Assembly: GCF_003114815.1 (NCBI RefSeq)
Contig: NZ_BFAZ01000005.1
Span: 124,001 to 188,000, forward strand
Length of the DNA stretch: 64,000 nucleotides
Direction of reading: 5' to 3'
From: Leptospira ellinghausenii
Lineage (GTDB): Bacteria > Spirochaetota > Leptospiria > Leptospirales > Leptospiraceae
Below the pieces are notes generated by a model. It ran no database searches. It was not told the origin of the DNA and saw nothing but the letters and a program-made list of their open reading frames with translations. Position 1 is the first letter of the stretch. Each line of letters starts with the position of its first letter. The translations under genes and the position numbers were made by a program. Below, in pieces: positions 34,521 through 43,509 of this stretch.

Positions 34521-36571
34521 TCTCTGGGAAGAACCTTGGTGACAAAGTAAACTTTTACAGGTTCTGATTTACCTTTTAAGTTTAACTCTTTGGTATCTTC
34601 ATATTCGATGTATTTTTCGCCGCCAGCAGCGAGGAAGGCAGCTTCCGATACGGCGACTTTTCCTGGTATTCCATGACTTTCCAGTCTCGCGGCCGTATTC
34701 ACTGCATCACCAATGACAGTGTAATCCATTCTTTTGACTGATCCAATGTTACCGACTATCGCTTCCCCAAAATTAACACCGATACGTAATCGGAAGGTTC
34801 CTGGTTCTAAACCTAATTGTTCATTGATCTCAACCATTTTCTTTTGCATGTCCACTGCGCAAGCAATCGCATGATAGGCATCTAGGTCTGTTTGTTTTGG
34901 TGCTCCCCAAAATGCCATAATGGCATCACCAATGAATTTGTCTAAAGTCGCAGAGTAATGAAATATCAAATCCGATAAGGATTCAAAAATTGTATTTAAG
35001 TGACTTAAAACTACTCCTGGAGGATTTTTTTCAGCAAATGTTGTAAAACCAACGATATCTGAAAACAAAGTTGCAATGTCTTTCTCTTCACCACCTAACT
35101 TAATGTTATCAGCAACAATTGTCTCCATAACTGCAGGTGAAAAATAACGGGATAATCTTTCTTTTTCTTCTTTTTGTTTTTCCACCATCTTACGTGAATC
35201 AATCATGTTTTTCACAATGGACAATGCGACTGAGATTGTGAAGGCAGCAAAGGCATAATCTTTCACATATGTATGGCTTGGAAACCATTCCCATTGCATT
35301 TCCACAAAAATATCATTTAACATGAGCATTATGAATGCAAAAAAACCGAATGATACAGTTCCCATCGAAGGAATTTTTCTCCCGAGGAAAAGAATATAAA
35401 ACAATGCTCCTCCAAGAAGGATTGTAAAAAAACTCCAATAAAAAAAGTATTTAGATAAAAAGAGTAAATTCGGTGATAATAAAACTACAATTGCTGATAC
35501 AATTCCAGCACCATCAATGTATCTATTGGTCAACTTAATCCAACCACTCCGAACATGTGCAAAACGTACGATAAAGTTAAATAAAAAATGAACCAGACCA
35601 ACCCATGTTACATACTCCAATTTTTTAATCCAAAAACCATCACTCAATATTGAATAGATGATTTGGCTCTGGAACAATGTATTCAGTGCCATAAATATTG
35701 AACCTAACGAGAAGTATATGGTTGCATTTTCTTCATTTCGAAATAAAAACTGCCAATATAAATAAAAACATCCAAGTAAAATGGTCAATACGATGACAAA
35801 AATTTTCTTAAAATCATTCCAATACTCAGCTCGTTCTGAATATTTGTATGAGGAAATATAAAATTTATCATGTGATAGACCAGGACTCAATGGGTATTTC
35901 GCATACACTCTGACAGCAAGTACGTTCGGTTCATCAATTTTTAATAAATGGAATGGAATTCGATAAAATCTAATTTTATCACTATAAAGAGATTTATCTT
36001 CTAATTGGACATTTGTATCAGTATCGAGAAGTAATCCGGTACCACCGATATACTTACCATTCCAATACACTGCATCTGCTTGGCTAATTTGACCAAGCCT
36101 TAAGCTTAAATTTCTTGATTTGAATTTATTTTGAATGTCACTACTCGTGATTGTGATCTCAGTCCGATACCAACCATAACCTTTGTATTTCTCCATATAA
36201 TCAAAAAAACTAGGGAAATACAATTCGCCATCACCATCGGTCACCTTGTCCCAACCAGTTTGGATTTGAAAACCAGAAATCCATCCTGTCCGAACTGATT
36301 CATCTAAGTTTGGTTGTGCATAAGAAAAAACATGTGCTTTGATTTCTCCTTCGTCTTCATCCAGATAAAAATCATCCTCTGTGTTTTCCGTCACTCGAGG
36401 TGAATCACCAGGTTTAAAACTCCATTTATGAATTTCCTTTCCGAAGGAAGATTCAGATCTTAAATCTAAGATTTGATTCGTGAGTAATACTTGTGCCGAA
36501 ACTTGCGAAAAGGAAAAAAGAAGAATGAAAGGAAGAACAAACGTGGAAAAGAGTCTTTTCGAAAAAACCAT
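34517..36571 (-). CDS. membrane receptor adenylate/guanylate cyclase with 7TM-type sensor
   Basis: 684 residues from the ATG at 36571; longer frames overlap the divergent rlmD-like gene and lack a signal peptide. Order: signal peptide (about 1-25), extracytoplasmic beta-rich domain (about 26-235, 7TMR-DISM-like), about seven membrane helices (250-455), a coiled linker (KQKEEKERLSRYFSP), and a class III cyclase domain (about 495-680). It has FSDIVGFT, LDKFIGDAIMAF, and VIGDAVNTAARLE, so metal and purine-selecting Lys/Asp are intact, favouring cAMP. The ligand of the sensor is unknown. The transcript probably ends at a hairpin within alkD. Confidence 0.88.
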   Translation of the reverse strand: MVFSKRLFSTFVLPFILLFSFSQVSAQVLLTNQILDLRSESSFGKEIHKWSFKPGDSPRVTENTEDDFYLDEDEGEIKAHVFSYAQPNLDESVRTGWISGFQIQTGWDKVTDGDGELYFPSFFDYMEKYKGYGWYRTEITITSSDIQNKFKSRNLSLRLGQISQADAVYWNGKYIGGTGLLLDTDTNVQLEDKSLYSDKIRFYRIPFHLLKIDEPNVLAVRVYAKYPLSPGLSHDKFYISSYKYSERAEYWNDFKKIFVIVLTILLGCFYLYWQFLFRNEENATIYFSLGSIFMALNTLFQSQIIYSILSDGFWIKKLEYVTWVGLVHFLFNFIVRFAHVRSGWIKLTNRYIDGAGIVSAIVVLLSPNLLFLSKYFFYWSFFTILLGGALFYILFLGRKIPSMGTVSFGFFAFIMLMLNDIFVEMQWEWFPSHTYVKDYAFAAFTISVALSIVKNMIDSRKMVEKQKEEKERLSRYFSPAVMETIVADNIKLGGEEKDIATLFSDIVGFTTFAEKNPPGVVLSHLNTIFESLSDLIFHYSATLDKFIGDAIMAFWGAPKQTDLDAYHAIACAVDMQKKMVEINEQLGLEPGTFRLRIGVNFGEAIVGNIGSVKRMDYTVIGDAVNTAARLESHGIPGKVAVSEAAFLAAGGEKYIEYEDTKELNLKGKSEPVKVYFVTKVLPRD

Positions 36572-36617
36572 GTCAGAAATCGTATTCAAAAGAAAAGGAA
36601 CTGGCAAGTAGAAAACA

Positions 36618-37937
36618 TTGGACAAAGTCAAAGTAGAAGGACTCAATTCCGACTTTTCGGGAATCGTTACTGCACCTAACGGAAAAAAGGTGGACATATT
36701 TTTTGTCCATCCAGGTGACGAACTTGTAGTCGAATATGTCAAACGACGACCTCGCCAGAGATCCTTAAAAATCCATGAAATCATCCGTAACCACAACTGG
36801 GATTTGGTGAAATGTGATGTGTTTGGCAATTGTGGTGGTTGTACTGGCCAACACATTCTATACGAAACCCAATTGGAGTTAAAATTCCAGCCAATCTTAC
36901 AATTATTCCAAAAAGATTTAGGAATTTCCTTAAAGCCAGTCTCGCAAACAGAAACGTATTCCTACCGCTCGCGAATGGATTTTTCTGTTTTTCCAGGCCC
37001 TATCATTGGCCAAAGGCAACGTGGAAATTTTAGGAAAGTTGTGCCCATCAAACATTGCTCCATCCAATCAGCATGGGCGAACCAAGCTTTACAGGATGTA
37101 CAATCCGTTCTCGATCAAATGCCAGAAGTCATATGGGACAGAAAATCAGAAGCGGGAGGACTAAAATACCTAACGATTCGTAAGGCACAAAATACCGAGG
37201 ATGGAATCCTAATTTTTACATTCACTGAAGGGTATGAAGCAGATCCCAAAATGGAATCCTTTCGAAATTTATGCCTTTCCCAATTGTTACAACCTTCTTT
37301 GCTTTTTTGTTACAACCGTCCCAAATCAGAAGTTTCGGCAGTAGGCCGACCTGAAATTTTACGAGGAAAAGATAGTTTTACAGAATCCGTCCTTGGCCAT
37401 CGGTTTGAAGTGCCATTTGATTCTTTTTTCCAACCTAACCCAAATGGATTTTTACCCATCTTAAATTTCATTAAGGAACGGATGACAAAGGATCAAACTA
37501 CTTTAATTGATTTGTTTTGTGGAAATGGATTCTTTTCTTTGTTATACGGTGAAAATTTCGAACATGTTGATGGTTACGAACTCACAGAATCTTCTATCGA
37601 AACTGCTTCTCAATTATTCCAAGATGTCTATCCTAACAAATCACATTCCTTTCAAGTAGCCAATTTATTTATTTCTACAGACGGACTCAAAAAACAAGAA
37701 AATGCAAGTTTGATTTTAGACCCTCCAAGAGCCGGTGCAGGAAAACTCGTGAACCATTGGATCCGGGACTTCGGACCTGAATTTGTATTCTATGTCTCTT
37801 GTAATCCTTATTCACAAAAAGAAGATGTGACTTTATTTTTGTCGGCTTATGACTATGTTGATGGTATTTTGATCGATCCTTATCCACACACACCTCATAC
37901 GGAATCCGTCCTTTTCTTTCGTAGAAAACATCAATAA
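36618..37937 (+). CDS. RlmD/RlmCD-type 23S rRNA (uracil-5)-methyltransferase
   Basis: 439 residues. N-terminal TRAM-like domain (about 1-58); a 4Fe-4S site with Cys66, 72, 75 and 147; then a SAM-binding domain with LIDLFCGNGFFS, DPPRAGAG, and the catalytic Cys in YVSCNPYSQ near residue 395. Uses SAM to methylate a uridine C5 in 23S rRNA (tRNA U54 is the alternative for TrmA relatives). The start is TTG; a stop codon just upstream excludes a longer form. Confidence 0.88.
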   Translation: MDKVKVEGLNSDFSGIVTAPNGKKVDIFFVHPGDELVVEYVKRRPRQRSLKIHEIIRNHNWDLVKCDVFGNCGGCTGQHILYETQLELKFQPILQLFQKDLGISLKPVSQTETYSYRSRMDFSVFPGPIIGQRQRGNFRKVVPIKHCSIQSAWANQALQDVQSVLDQMPEVIWDRKSEAGGLKYLTIRKAQNTEDGILIFTFTEGYEADPKMESFRNLCLSQLLQPSLLFCYNRPKSEVSAVGRPEILRGKDSFTESVLGHRFEVPFDSFFQPNPNGFLPILNFIKERMTKDQTTLIDLFCGNGFFSLLYGENFEHVDGYELTESSIETASQLFQDVYPNKSHSFQVANLFISTDGLKKQENASLILDPPRAGAGKLVNHWIRDFGPEFVFYVSCNPYSQKEDVTLFLSAYDYVDGILIDPYPHTPHTESVLFFRRKHQ

Positions 37938-37987
37938 AATCCCTTTATCGATTTTCTGTTTCTTCCGAAAATAGTAGGGAGGGAATT

Positions 37988-39115
37988 ATGAAACAACGGA
38001 CAGCGATTTTATTTTTTTGCATCGTCATTTTAGGACAAATCGGATGTGCGAGTGTTATGGTAACGAACTGGGCCCCAGATGAATCCAATTTTAAATCGCG
38101 ACCAGTAAGAGTACTTCTTGGTTATGCGAGTGATGAAGAAATTTTTAAATCCTCAGGTGAAATCATAGTTAAAGATGCAAACGATCTTACCATCAAAAAA
38201 GCATATGATTTTTTATCCTTAAATCCAACAGCGATCAAAGCACCTATATCCATTCAAAGTAATTCTGAGTGGATTGATTACAAAGGTGTGAGTTACCGTG
38301 GCAGTATTTTAGTAAAGCCTATTGATGGAAAAGTTCTCATTATCAATATCGTTCCCGTTGAATTATACTTACTATCGGTTGTACCATCTGAAGTGAGTGC
38401 TTCTTGGCCTAAAGAAGCACTAAAAGCACAAGCGATTTGTGCACGAACTTATGTTGTGAAAGAAATGTTAAATCGAAGAAAACAAGAGTATGATGTGGAC
38501 ACATCAACAAATACTCAAGTTTACAAAGGCAAAAACAAAGAACATAAAAATACAACCGAAGCTGTATTTGAAACGGAGGGCCTGATCCTCATTCACAAAG
38601 GCCAACCAATCCAAAGTTTTTTCCATTCGAATGCTGGCGGTTACACGGAAGATCCCGCAAATGTTTGGGGGAATTCTGTTGAATATTTAAAACCAGTTCC
38701 TTCTGAATATGATAAGGATGGAGATCAATATTCTTGGGAAGAAAAATGGAAAACCGATTATGTTAATAACAGCTTACGTGACTTAGGTGTTGGTGATATC
38801 CAAGATATCATCGTTGCCAATCGATTTCCAACTTCTCGTGTGAATGAATTAGAAATTATAGGAACATCTGGAACCAAAAGAATCAAGGCTACTGAATTTC
38901 GAAAAAAAATCGGCGCCACAAAACTAAAATCCACTCGGTTTGGAATTCGAAAAGAAGAGTCTGGTGATTTTTATGTGAAAGGTTTAGGTTCTGGTCATGG
39001 TGTGGGAATGTCACAATGGGGAAGTTTTGCAATGGCAAAAAGTCAATTCAACCACAAAGAAATTTTACAACACTATTTCAAAGGAATTGAATTCGCAAGA
39101 ATCGTAGCCAGATAA
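37988..39115 (+). CDS. SpoIID/LytB-domain lipoprotein
   Basis: 375 residues. Signal peptide ending GQIGCAS with the lipid Cys near residue 20. The SpoIID core has VPSEVSASWPKEALKAQAI, ARTYVV, TNTQVYKG, FFHSNAGGYTE and GHGVGMSQWGSFAMA. SpoIID enzymes are lytic transglycosylases that cut glycan strands lacking stem peptides. A non-sporulating organism presumably uses it in peptidoglycan remodelling. GGGAGGG lies 5 bases before the ATG. Confidence 0.92.
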   Translation: MKQRTAILFFCIVILGQIGCASVMVTNWAPDESNFKSRPVRVLLGYASDEEIFKSSGEIIVKDANDLTIKKAYDFLSLNPTAIKAPISIQSNSEWIDYKGVSYRGSILVKPIDGKVLIINIVPVELYLLSVVPSEVSASWPKEALKAQAICARTYVVKEMLNRRKQEYDVDTSTNTQVYKGKNKEHKNTTEAVFETEGLILIHKGQPIQSFFHSNAGGYTEDPANVWGNSVEYLKPVPSEYDKDGDQYSWEEKWKTDYVNNSLRDLGVGDIQDIIVANRFPTSRVNELEIIGTSGTKRIKATEFRKKIGATKLKSTRFGIRKEESGDFYVKGLGSGHGVGMSQWGSFAMAKSQFNHKEILQHYFKGIEFARIVAR

Positions 39116-39137
39116 AGCTTAGATTTTGGTTTCCATC

Positions 39138-39160
39138 GTCAGAAGATTTTAAATTCTGAC
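39138..39160 (+). terminator. possible weak terminator after the spoIID-like gene
   Basis: GTCAGAA and TTCTGAC pair across a 9-base AT loop, followed by TTTAGG. The T run is short, so termination may be partial. Confidence 0.35.
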
Positions 39161-39177
39161 TTTAGGTCCCAAAACTT

Positions 39178-40020
39178 ATGGCAACACTGGAAGAATACTT
39201 ATCCCAAATCAAAGATCTGACGATTGTTCCGCCGGTCTTACTTTCCGTACTTTCCCTAGAAGATGATAACGAACTTTCTTTTGGTGAGTTAGAGAAAAAA
39301 GTCCAATCTGACCAGGTCCTTGTCGCAAGACTTTTAAAATTAGCCAATTCTCCTTTTTTTTCCCGAGGAAATCCTGTTGCCAACATGAAGCAGGTCATCA
39401 CTCGTCTCGGTTTTAAAACCGTTCGCAGTATGGTGGCAATGTCGATGACGGATTCTCTTTTTAGCCAAGGGAATTATAAAAAATTCCGGGATGAAGTTTG
39501 GGATCATTCTGTTGCGAAAGGAATTTTTGCCCAAATCCTCTGTGAAGAAAAAAAATTCAAAAAAGAAGCCGAACTTGCCATCACTTGTGGACTCATGCAG
39601 GATTTAGGTCGTATCGTTTTGAATACTATAGATCGCAAAAAATATGTAGAAGTGTTAACAGAATTCCAAACATCAGATGTAAACCTCATAACGTTGGAAA
39701 AAAAAGCGTATGGTGTGGACTCGTATGAAATGGGAAGTGCAGCAGCTAAACTATGGAAAATGCCTTCGATTATTATTTCTTCAATTGAAGATTTAGCAAA
39801 ACCAATTAAAGAACAAACTTCCCTTGGACAAATCATTGGTTTTGCTGGTGTGATTGCCAAACTAACTGGCCATGGAAAACAAGAACCAGAAACAATACAA
39901 AAATTTGAAGAATACCGAAGTGTTTTGGGATTAGAAATTGAAGATATGAAAGTGTATGTAACAACCAAGGATGAAAAACTGAAAACAAACGAATTGTATC
40001 AGTTTTGTAGCACCCTGTAG
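39178..40020 (+). CDS. HDOD-domain signalling protein
   Basis: 280 residues, essentially a single HDOD domain: LTIVPPVLLSVLSL, SDQVLVARLLKLANSPFF, VITRLGFKTVRSMVAM, and EAELAITCGLMQDLGR. HDOD proteins lack the full HD metal site and act as signalling or scaffolding modules, often with chemotaxis or cyclic nucleotide systems. It ends 5 bases before the convergent receiver-cyclase gene. Confidence 0.9.
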   Translation: MATLEEYLSQIKDLTIVPPVLLSVLSLEDDNELSFGELEKKVQSDQVLVARLLKLANSPFFSRGNPVANMKQVITRLGFKTVRSMVAMSMTDSLFSQGNYKKFRDEVWDHSVAKGIFAQILCEEKKFKKEAELAITCGLMQDLGRIVLNTIDRKKYVEVLTEFQTSDVNLITLEKKAYGVDSYEMGSAAAKLWKMPSIIISSIEDLAKPIKEQTSLGQIIGFAGVIAKLTGHGKQEPETIQKFEEYRSVLGLEIEDMKVYVTTKDEKLKTNELYQFCSTL

Positions 40021-40025
40021 TTACA

Positions 40026-41258
40026 TTAATTTGGTTTTACACTTAATATTCTGTGTAAACCTTCTTTTCCTTTAATTTTGACTGGTTCCAATTCTTCATA
40101 TCGGTATTTTTTAGAATACTCTTCCGGTAGATGGTTATATAAACCTTCCGAAACATAGACATGCATTGGCTTAGCCATGGATTCCAATCGACTAGCCATG
40201 TTCACAGTATCCCCTACTGCTGTGTATGAAAGTTTTTGAAACGAACCCACGTTCCCTACAATCACATTCCCTGATGCCACACCGATTCCAATCTGCGGAG
40301 TGAATCCATAAATTTGATTCCATTTTGGTTGCCATAATTCGAATACTTGCAACATTTCTAAAGCACAATCGAGAGCATTTTGTCTATGGTCTTCTTGAAA
40401 AACTGGTGCGCCAAACAAACACATGATGGAATCACCTATGTATTTATCGATCATACCACCATAACCCAAAATCACTTCCGTCATAGCAGTAAAATATTCA
40501 TTCAAAAAGGAAATTACATGTTCGGGTTTCATTTTTTCAGATAAGGATGTATAACCACGAATATCTGAAAATAAAACTGATACTTCTTGTTCCTTCCCTT
40601 TTTGATCTAATGATAATGTATTATTCATTAAACTTTCAACAATGATAGGGTCAACGTACATCCCAAATACGTTTTGCATTTTCTTTTTTTCAAACTCTAA
40701 GTTTAACTTTTCTTCATATTCTTTCTCAAGTTCCTTTTTAAACTTTTTAACCATCGTATTCAAATCTTGAATTTCTGATTGGTTCATCCCGTAAAGATCT
40801 TGGAAACGTTTCAAACTATCATCCATTTGGATGGATACTACTTTTTTACGATAAATTTCCCGGAACAAATTCCGGAAGCGATGTTCTAAAATATTTTTCT
40901 TTAACCTACGTTTGCTGAAGTATTCATTGATACCTAATTGAAACGCATGGATTGGTAGTTGTTTCCCCTCTGCCTTGGTAAACACAACCACTGGAAGTTC
41001 GGAAGGACCGGCCATATCCATTATTTTTTCTAAGATAGATTCAGAAGATTCCTCTAATTCTGGGAATTGAATTTCAGTGATGAGAAGGTCATACTGGACT
41101 TTTTTAATTTCCTCGGCTCCATTCTCAAAAATAGAACGCCATGTCAAATCAATGTATTCACCAAACCATTCTAAGAGTAATTGGGAAATGGTATCGTACG
41201 ATTTTTTCTGTGGTTCTAAAACCAACACTCTGACAATTTCTTCTTTTTCTAATTCCAC
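40026..41258 (-). CDS. pseudo-receiver/adenylate cyclase protein, last gene of the hyf-like operon
   Basis: 410 residues, cytoplasmic. Residues about 8-130 have receiver-domain shape, but the phospho-acceptor is Glu62 (LITEIQFPE) and the acidic pair is reduced to one Glu (VLEPQ); the switch Thr (VVFTKA) and the Lys (FSKRR) remain. A coiled coil (about 135-205) leads to a class III cyclase (about 220-400) with VLFSDIRGYTSLSE, IDKYIGDSIM and AVGDTVNMASRLE, all key residues intact. The start is GTG with AAGG 4 bases upstream. It follows the hydrogenase-like small subunit after 5 bases, so it is co-transcribed and probably coupled functionally. Confidence 0.88.
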   Translation of the reverse strand: MELEKEEIVRVLVLEPQKKSYDTISQLLLEWFGEYIDLTWRSIFENGAEEIKKVQYDLLITEIQFPELEESSESILEKIMDMAGPSELPVVVFTKAEGKQLPIHAFQLGINEYFSKRRLKKNILEHRFRNLFREIYRKKVVSIQMDDSLKRFQDLYGMNQSEIQDLNTMVKKFKKELEKEYEEKLNLEFEKKKMQNVFGMYVDPIIVESLMNNTLSLDQKGKEQEVSVLFSDIRGYTSLSEKMKPEHVISFLNEYFTAMTEVILGYGGMIDKYIGDSIMCLFGAPVFQEDHRQNALDCALEMLQVFELWQPKWNQIYGFTPQIGIGVASGNVIVGNVGSFQKLSYTAVGDTVNMASRLESMAKPMHVYVSEGLYNHLPEEYSKKYRYEELEPVKIKGKEGLHRILSVKPN

Positions 41259-41263
41259 GGGCC

Positions 41264-42085
41264 TTATTTTTCACTCTCTAAAAATTTGTGAAGCGCCTCT
41301 TGGAATTGGAAGGAAAATCTTCCTAATAACAAACGGAAGGCTTGTAAAATGACATCAGGTCTTGGGGGATCTCCTGAAATATAAAGGTCTGGTTCTTTCG
41401 GTAACTTTCCTTGCGGGAAAAGTCCACCACTGACAGCTTCAGTCCCACAGGCAATCAATGCTTTGGGTTCACTGATGACATCCCATGCAGTTTGCAATGG
41501 AACTACCATATTTTCGCTGACCGGCCCTGAAAACACGATGGCGTCGGCATGTTTGGGACTCGCAACACATCGAATCCCTTCCCGTTCGGAATCAAAAACG
41601 GAATTATAGGAGGCATTCAGTTCCGATTCGACTGTATTGTTTCCACCTGCTGCAACTTCTCTATACAAAAACCCACGTTTTTGTGTTAAATGGCGAAATC
41701 GTTCTTGGTTTTCAGTGAGTGTAAATTTAGATTGGTTGGGTCTTTCCAATTTTCCATTTTTGTAAGTAATGTAAAATTCCTCTCGGTGTAAAACGAAAGT
41801 GTATATAAATCCTGAATTACGAAGTTTACCGTCAGGGCAAATTTCTACACAAAGTCCACATTGTAGGCACTTTCCATAATCCATTGTAAGTAGGTCATCC
41901 CCTTTTCTTTGGATTACCTTTGTTGGACAAAGGGTTTCACATTCCTTACAGTTTCCACATCCATTCTCCATTGCCTTTGTCGGTATTGGAATCCCTCTTT
42001 GGTTCGGATGGACATAGGAAGTTTTCTCAAAATCGAGAACATTTTTTTTCGTGAAAAAATTCTTTAATTCAAATAAAAAACTCAT
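41264..42085 (-). CDS. fused HyfH-HyfI-like subunit: two 4Fe-4S clusters plus NuoB-like domain lacking N2 cysteines
   Basis: 273 residues. N-terminal ferredoxin part with two intact cluster motifs: Cys43, 46, 49, 53 and Cys73, 76, 79, 83. The C-terminal part (about 140-260) is clearly NuoB/HyfI-like (DSEREGIRCVASPKHADAIV, SGPVSENMVVPLQ, LYISGDPPRPD). Every ligand of the N2 (proximal) cluster is replaced: the GGCNGCE element reads GGNNTVE, the GxCxxSGG element reads GTEAVSGG, and GCPP reads GDPP. Electrons could enter the ferredoxin part but have no canonical exit. The fusion and the losses are unusual. Confidence 0.85.
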   Translation of the reverse strand: MSFLFELKNFFTKKNVLDFEKTSYVHPNQRGIPIPTKAMENGCGNCKECETLCPTKVIQRKGDDLLTMDYGKCLQCGLCVEICPDGKLRNSGFIYTFVLHREEFYITYKNGKLERPNQSKFTLTENQERFRHLTQKRGFLYREVAAGGNNTVESELNASYNSVFDSEREGIRCVASPKHADAIVFSGPVSENMVVPLQTAWDVISEPKALIACGTEAVSGGLFPQGKLPKEPDLYISGDPPRPDVILQAFRLLLGRFSFQFQEALHKFLESEK

Positions 42086-43509
42086 AAGTCAAATCCAACA
42101 TAACTTAGGTTAAACGATTTATTGTTTAATGGGAAATCGCTCACTTGTTCTCCACGAACAGCTAACTCAAGTGCATGCCAATTTAATACAGAAGGATCGC
42201 GAATATAAGAATTAATTACAAACCCATTGTCATCAATATTAAGGGCAACTAACAAAGGACCCCTCCATGCTTCCACTGTTGAATAAAAAATTCCGGGTTG
42301 TATTTTTTTTTCTTTTATATCTAATGATGATCCAATCTCTTTTGCATTCCAAATCGAATTCCAATCTAATTCCTCTACTTTTTTTTCCATCCAAAGTAGC
42401 GATTGTTCAATTTCAGCATATCGAATGTACATCCGAGCCCAAACATCACCATTGTAATGATGGTGCTCTTCTTTTATAGGAAGTGGATTCCAATCAGGGT
42501 AATCTGGATGATTGATTCGTAAGTCTTCCACGACACCTGCCATTCTAGAAACCATTCCAATAAATCCGTGTTTTTGAACATCGGATTCTGATATAAATCC
42601 ACAACCTTGCATCCTCTCCTTAAGAGTAGATATAGAAAGAGCTCTTAAAATTTGAGGACGAATTCGAGTTTGGTAAACTTTTTTTAATTGGTAAAAGGCA
42701 TCTTTAGCCTGTTTGGCGTTAATTCGATGATTGAGTAACAGTTTTCCAGGACGAATCACTGATTTCCCAAAGCGGTGTCCTGTCCATGTCTCCATAAGTC
42801 CGAGTGCAGCTCCCCTATCGGTAACACACACTCCATATAATGGATAATAACCGATATCTTCCGAAATACCACCTAAATCCCCAATGTGAACAGCAACTCT
42901 TTCCAACTCTACGAGTAAAGATCGAAATAAACGAATGTCTTTTGTTACCGTGATTTTATAAAAATCTTCATATATTTTTGAAAATGCTAATGCATATCCA
43001 ACACTTGTATCTCCAGAGATCATTTCTGAATATGGCATTACCTGATCCACCGACTTACCAACTAAAATATCTTGTATACCTCGTTTCTGGTAACCAAGAC
43101 GAATTGTTAAATGACGAATTACTTCTCCCTCAACAACAAATCGGAAATGACCTGGCTCTATGATACCTGCGTGGATGGGGCCAACAGCATGTGAATAATG
43201 ATCGATTGAGAATGGGACAGACAATCCATGATAAGCTAAATCACGTATCACTCCCGATTTTTGGTGTAAAGATAAAACTTTACCTCTCTGATCAGACAAA
43301 TAATCATCTTCCTTTAAACCAGAATAATCTTCATGCCCCATGTCTTGTCCAAAAGAATGCCTAACTAACCAAATCGGATATTGATCATCCAATAAAAAAT
43401 CAATCGTACTTTTTTTGGCCCCTTCCTCTTCCATAACTACATTTTGATTCTCATGAATGAATTGAAAATATGATCCGTTAAAATGAGTGATGCCTGTAAT
43501 TTTCTTCAT
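42082..43509 (-). CDS. HyfG/NuoCD-like hydrogenase large-subunit homologue without NiFe ligands
   Basis: 475 residues. The N-terminal NuoC-like region (about 1-110) contains WLVRHSFGQDMGHEDYS. The NuoD/HycE-like remainder has AVGPIHAGIIEPGHFRF and RLGYQKRGIQDIL. Where hydrogenases have ERxCGxC, this protein has EMISGDTS, and the C-terminal CxxCTDR is SYVGFDL after SDFPLNNKSFNL, so all four NiFe cysteines are missing. It resembles hydrogenase-related (Ehr) complexes known to lack the metal site. It overlaps both neighbours by 4 bases. Confidence 0.88.
   Translation of the reverse strand: MKKITGITHFNGSYFQFIHENQNVVMEEEGAKKSTIDFLLDDQYPIWLVRHSFGQDMGHEDYSGLKEDDYLSDQRGKVLSLHQKSGVIRDLAYHGLSVPFSIDHYSHAVGPIHAGIIEPGHFRFVVEGEVIRHLTIRLGYQKRGIQDILVGKSVDQVMPYSEMISGDTSVGYALAFSKIYEDFYKITVTKDIRLFRSLLVELERVAVHIGDLGGISEDIGYYPLYGVCVTDRGAALGLMETWTGHRFGKSVIRPGKLLLNHRINAKQAKDAFYQLKKVYQTRIRPQILRALSISTLKERMQGCGFISESDVQKHGFIGMVSRMAGVVEDLRINHPDYPDWNPLPIKEEHHHYNGDVWARMYIRYAEIEQSLLWMEKKVEELDWNSIWNAKEIGSSLDIKEKKIQPGIFYSTVEAWRGPLLVALNIDDNGFVINSYIRDPSVLNWHALELAVRGEQVSDFPLNNKSFNLSYVGFDL

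Noticed and set aside
36572..36856. N-terminal extension of the 7TM cyclase
   Set aside because: It overlaps the divergent RlmD-like coding region and hides the signal peptide; the ATG at 36571 gives a normal signal sequence.
41264..43509. A functional NiFe hydrogenase
   Set aside because: All NiFe cysteines of the large subunit and the proximal cluster cysteines of the small subunit are replaced, and no maturation genes are in the window.
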